Assembly (NCBI GenBank): GCA_024403955.1
Contig: JAKSQX010000001.1
Span: 1 to 64,000, forward strand
DNA length: 64,000 bases
Direction of reading: 5' to 3'
DNA from: Clostridia bacterium
Lineage (GTDB): Bacteria; Bacillota; Clostridia; Oscillospirales; Acutalibacteraceae
Shown: piece by piece, positions 62,502 to 64,000 of the stretch
Numbering within the stretch: position 1 is the stretch's first letter
How the letters are laid out: each line of letters begins with the position of its first letter
Position numbers and translations under genes: made by a program
The notes under the pieces: generated by a model
The model's database searches: none
Told to the model about the DNA's origin: nothing
What the model saw: the letters and a program-made list of their open reading frames with translations, nothing else

Positions 62502-62907
62502 TTATTTCATCTCCTGCAGAAATTGTTCCGCTCTTTGTAATTCTAGCAAAGGCACAGGCCTTTTTGATTTGACACACATTACCGCTCTGCACGAATTCGC
62601 ATTCCGGAAAGCATTTTTTAAGTGTGCTCGAGATTTCTATTTCAGTGTCACCGATTTTAAACTTATCTCCCTCTTTTAGGGCAGTATAGTCAAGACCAAC
62701 GGTTGTGATGTTTGGCATAAAGCGATGTACACATACGCCTTTGCCACATTCACGGTATTCATTTAGAAGATCCTCGTCGGCGAGGCAGAGCTGCCTATCT
62801 CCACCTTTTGCTTTGACGTCACCTTTTACACCGAGGTCGGCAATAAGTTCAAAGCTCTCAAAGATTTCTTCTTTTTCGTCTTTAAGTCGGAGTGTTTTAA
62901 TAATCAT
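62491..62907 (-). CDS. MOSC domain protein
   Basis: This 138-residue protein is a stand-alone MOSC (molybdenum cofactor sulfurase C-terminal) domain. Family marks are the N-terminal GVKGDVKAKGGDRQLCLAD-like segment, GKGVCVHRFMPNITTVGLDY, and the C-terminal cysteine-rich CFPECEFVQSGNVCQIKKAC. MOSC domains carry sulfur to metal centres via cysteine and are often next to moco genes; none is adjacent here. The first start codon is an ATG. Confidence 0.82.
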   Translation of the reverse strand: MIIKTLRLKDEKEEIFESFELIADLGVKGDVKAKGGDRQLCLADEDLLNEYRECGKGVCVHRFMPNITTVGLDYTALKEGDKFKIGDTEIEISSTLKKCFPECEFVQSGNVCQIKKACAFARITKSGTISAGDEIIEI

Positions 62908-62930
62908 ATTATCACCGGGTTAATTATACA

Positions 62931-62970
62931 TAAAAAAAGAGCCCATTTGCAAGTGCGTGCAAACAGGCAA
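62931..62970 (-). terminator. Terminator of tRNA-Gly
   Basis: An imperfect stem (GCC plus TTTGCA pairing with TGCAAA plus GGC, around a 2x2 internal loop) is followed by a T-run on the minus strand. Confidence 0.65.
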
Positions 62971-62975
62971 AAAAA

Positions 62976-63051
62976 TGGAGCGGATTACGGGGCTCGAACC
63001 CGCTACCTCCACCTTGGCAAGGTGGCGCTCTACCAGATGAGCTAAATCCGC
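62976..63051 (-). tRNA. tRNA-Gly (anticodon GCC)
   Basis: This 76-base cloverleaf on the minus strand has acceptor GCGGATT / AATCCGC, D-arm GCTC/GAGC, anticodon stem CCACC/GGTGG with loop TTGCCAA, and T-arm with TTCGAGC. CCA is encoded. Anticodon GCC reads GGC and GGT. It is a single tRNA with its own terminator. Confidence 0.97.
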
Positions 63052-63117
63052 ACGTGAATGCTTGTATATAATAACCCAAGGTTCTTTTTGTGTCAAGAAA
63101 CTCTTTTAAAATAAATA

Positions 63118-63146
63118 TTGACAATTATTATTCCTTGGTGTAATAT
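63118..63146 (+). promoter_or_regulatory. Promoter of the infC-rpmI operon
   Basis: Consensus TTGACA, exactly 17 bases, TAATAT; transcription would start near 63153, giving a leader of about 120 bases before infC. Confidence 0.75.
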
Positions 63147-63152
63147 CTTCCT

Positions 63153-63257
63153 ACAACAAAGAAGGACCAATCCGTTCTCACCTAAAGCTTATGGCTTACG
63201 GTTAATACTGAAAGACAGTATGCGTGGACGGAGAAATTGTGTCCACGCTTTTATTTT
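63153..63257 (+). promoter_or_regulatory. infC leader with transcription attenuator (L20-leader-like)
   Basis: The untranslated leader ends in an intrinsic terminator (stem GCGTGGAC / GTCCACGC at 63222-63248, then TTTTATTTT) placed before the infC ribosome binding site. Termination inside an IF3-L35-L20 leader is the known mode of L20 autoregulation in Firmicutes. The antiterminator was not resolved by eye. Confidence 0.6.
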
Positions 63258-63273
63258 AATTTTATGGAGGTGC

Positions 63274-63804
63274 ATGAACATAGCACAAAAGAACCAGGAA
63301 GTCCTTATCAACGAAGATATTAAGGCAAAAGAGTTGAGAGTTGTTACAGATGACGGCGAGCAGCTTGGTATCATGTCTTTAGCTGATGCATTACAGTCAG
63401 CAGTTCAGAAAGACTTAGACCTCGTGCTTATTGCTCCACAGGCACAGCCACCTGTTGCAAAAATTATGGACTATGGTAAGTACCGCTTCGAACAGCAGAA
63501 GCGAGAAAAAGAAGCCAAGAAAAATCAGAAGGTTGTTGAGATTAAGGAAATTAGACTTTCACTTAAGATCGACACACATGACTTTGAGACAAAAGCTAAT
63601 CAGGCTATGAAGTTCTTAAAGGCCGGTAACAAAGTAAAGGTTTCTATTCGTTTCCGCGGCCGTGAGATGGCTCATCCAGAAAACGGTCTTGTAACTATGA
63701 AAGATTTCGCTGAAGCATGTGCTGAATTTGGCAACGTTGAAAAAGAGGCAAAACTCGAAGGTCGCCAGATGCTTATGTTCTTAAGCCCAGTAAAAAACAA
63801 GTAA
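63274..63804 (+). CDS. infC: Translation initiation factor IF-3
   Basis: This 176-residue factor prevents 50S joining and proofreads the start codon. Its N-domain (VLINEDIKAKELRVVTDDGEQLG) and C-domain (IKEIRLSLKIDTHDFETKANQAMKFL, KVKVSIRFRGREMAH) are complete. The start is ATG after TGGAGGTG, not the AUU seen in many infC genes. It is followed by rpmI in the conserved infC-rpmI-rplT order. Confidence 0.95.
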   Translation: MNIAQKNQEVLINEDIKAKELRVVTDDGEQLGIMSLADALQSAVQKDLDLVLIAPQAQPPVAKIMDYGKYRFEQQKREKEAKKNQKVVEIKEIRLSLKIDTHDFETKANQAMKFLKAGNKVKVSIRFRGREMAHPENGLVTMKDFAEACAEFGNVEKEAKLEGRQMLMFLSPVKNK

Positions 63805-63828
63805 TTATTATTAAGGAGGGTATTCATT

Positions 63829-64000
63829 ATGCCTAAAATTAAGTCACATAGTGGTGCAAAGAAAAGAATCAAAGTTTCTAAGAATGGTAAGCCAAAGCTT
63901 AACCACGCTTACAAGTCACATATCTTAACTAAGAAGTCAACAAAGCGTAAGAGAAATCTTCGTAAGTCTTTCGTAGCTGATTCAACAAATCAGAAGAAGA
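63829..64000 (+). CDS. rpmI: Ribosomal protein L35 (cut by window end)
   Basis: This protein begins [18 protein letters not shown] and shows 57 residues of a basic L35 before the window ends without a stop, so it is partial. Full L35 has about 65 residues. The ATG follows AAGGAGGG, 24 bases after infC, and rplT is expected beyond the edge. Confidence 0.95.
   Translation, partial: MPKIKSHSGAKKRIKVSKNGKPKLNHAYKSHILTKKSTKRKRNLRKSFVADSTNQKK

Overview
The window is the replication-origin region of a Gram-positive, spore-former-like Clostridia chromosome (class-level call; I cannot place it further by eye). The evidence is the gene order yaaA-recF-remB-gyrB-gyrA beside dnaA-dnaN, rpmH-rnpA-yidD-yidC-jag running the other way, parAB with parS, AT-rich composition, strong AGGAGG ribosome binding sites, frequent TTG/GTG starts, and Clostridia-type families (GGGtGRT protein, DUF5702, Tad pilus without secretin, DUF975). 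No insertion sequence, prophage, CRISPR array or resistance cassette was found.

Layout from the left. 1-13.6 kb is an accessory or metabolic stretch: a DUF1648 membrane protein, an Old Yellow Enzyme-type flavin reductase, an esterase, a Nudix-hydrolase fusion, a GH25 lysozyme, a GNAT enzyme, a partner-switching pair (STAS antagonist plus a membrane SpoIIE phosphatase/RsbW kinase fusion), a GPH sugar transporter, ThrH, DUF975, a YfbR-type nucleotidase and two small proteins. 13.8-17.3 kb is a cell-wall operon: double FHA protein, FtsW/RodA/SpoVE and a class B PBP. 17.4-28.2 kb is a leftward Tad (type IVc) pilus operon: TadZ-like, TadA, TadB, TadC, Flp pilin, TadE-like proteins, DUF5702 protein, a lipoprotein, prepilin peptidase and a TPR/WG-repeat protein, followed by an unrecognised gene.

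28.3-37.6 kb holds a foldase-like lipoprotein, an orphan 5S rRNA gene with its own promoter and terminator, mnmA, a PHP phosphoesterase, the NifU-like/GGGtGRT pair, a diacylglycerol-kinase-family protein, a lipoprotein, dCMP deaminase and an LCP wall ligase. 37.6-46.6 kb is the leftward gyrA-gyrB-remB-recF-yaaA-dnaN-dnaA block. Between dnaN and dnaA there is a recognisable basal unwinding element (DnaA-trios, GC patch, DnaA-box-like sites), so initiation is most likely there.

46.8-49.5 kb is the rightward rpmH-rnpA-yidD-yidC-jag block. It is followed by serS-parB-parA-rsmG-mnmG-mnmE, in the reverse of the usual jag-mnmE-mnmG-rsmG-parA-parB order and orientation, which implies an inversion that now points these genes at the origin. 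Two perfect parS palindromes lie in it. 56.8-64 kb holds glyS-cysK, lexA with a cluster of LexA-type operators, an unknown membrane-anchored protein, a cyclase-family hydrolase, a PH-like membrane protein, a MOSC protein, tRNA-Gly(GCC), and the infC-rpmI operon with its attenuator leader, cut by the window edge.

Gene starts were chosen from ribosome binding sites and promoters, and often differ from the longest open frame. No gene-free stretch exceeds 300 bases. The longest are 13643-13866 (promoter of the FHA operon), 45040-45273 (origin), 46591-46822 (dnaA/rpmH promoters) and 63052-63273 (infC leader).
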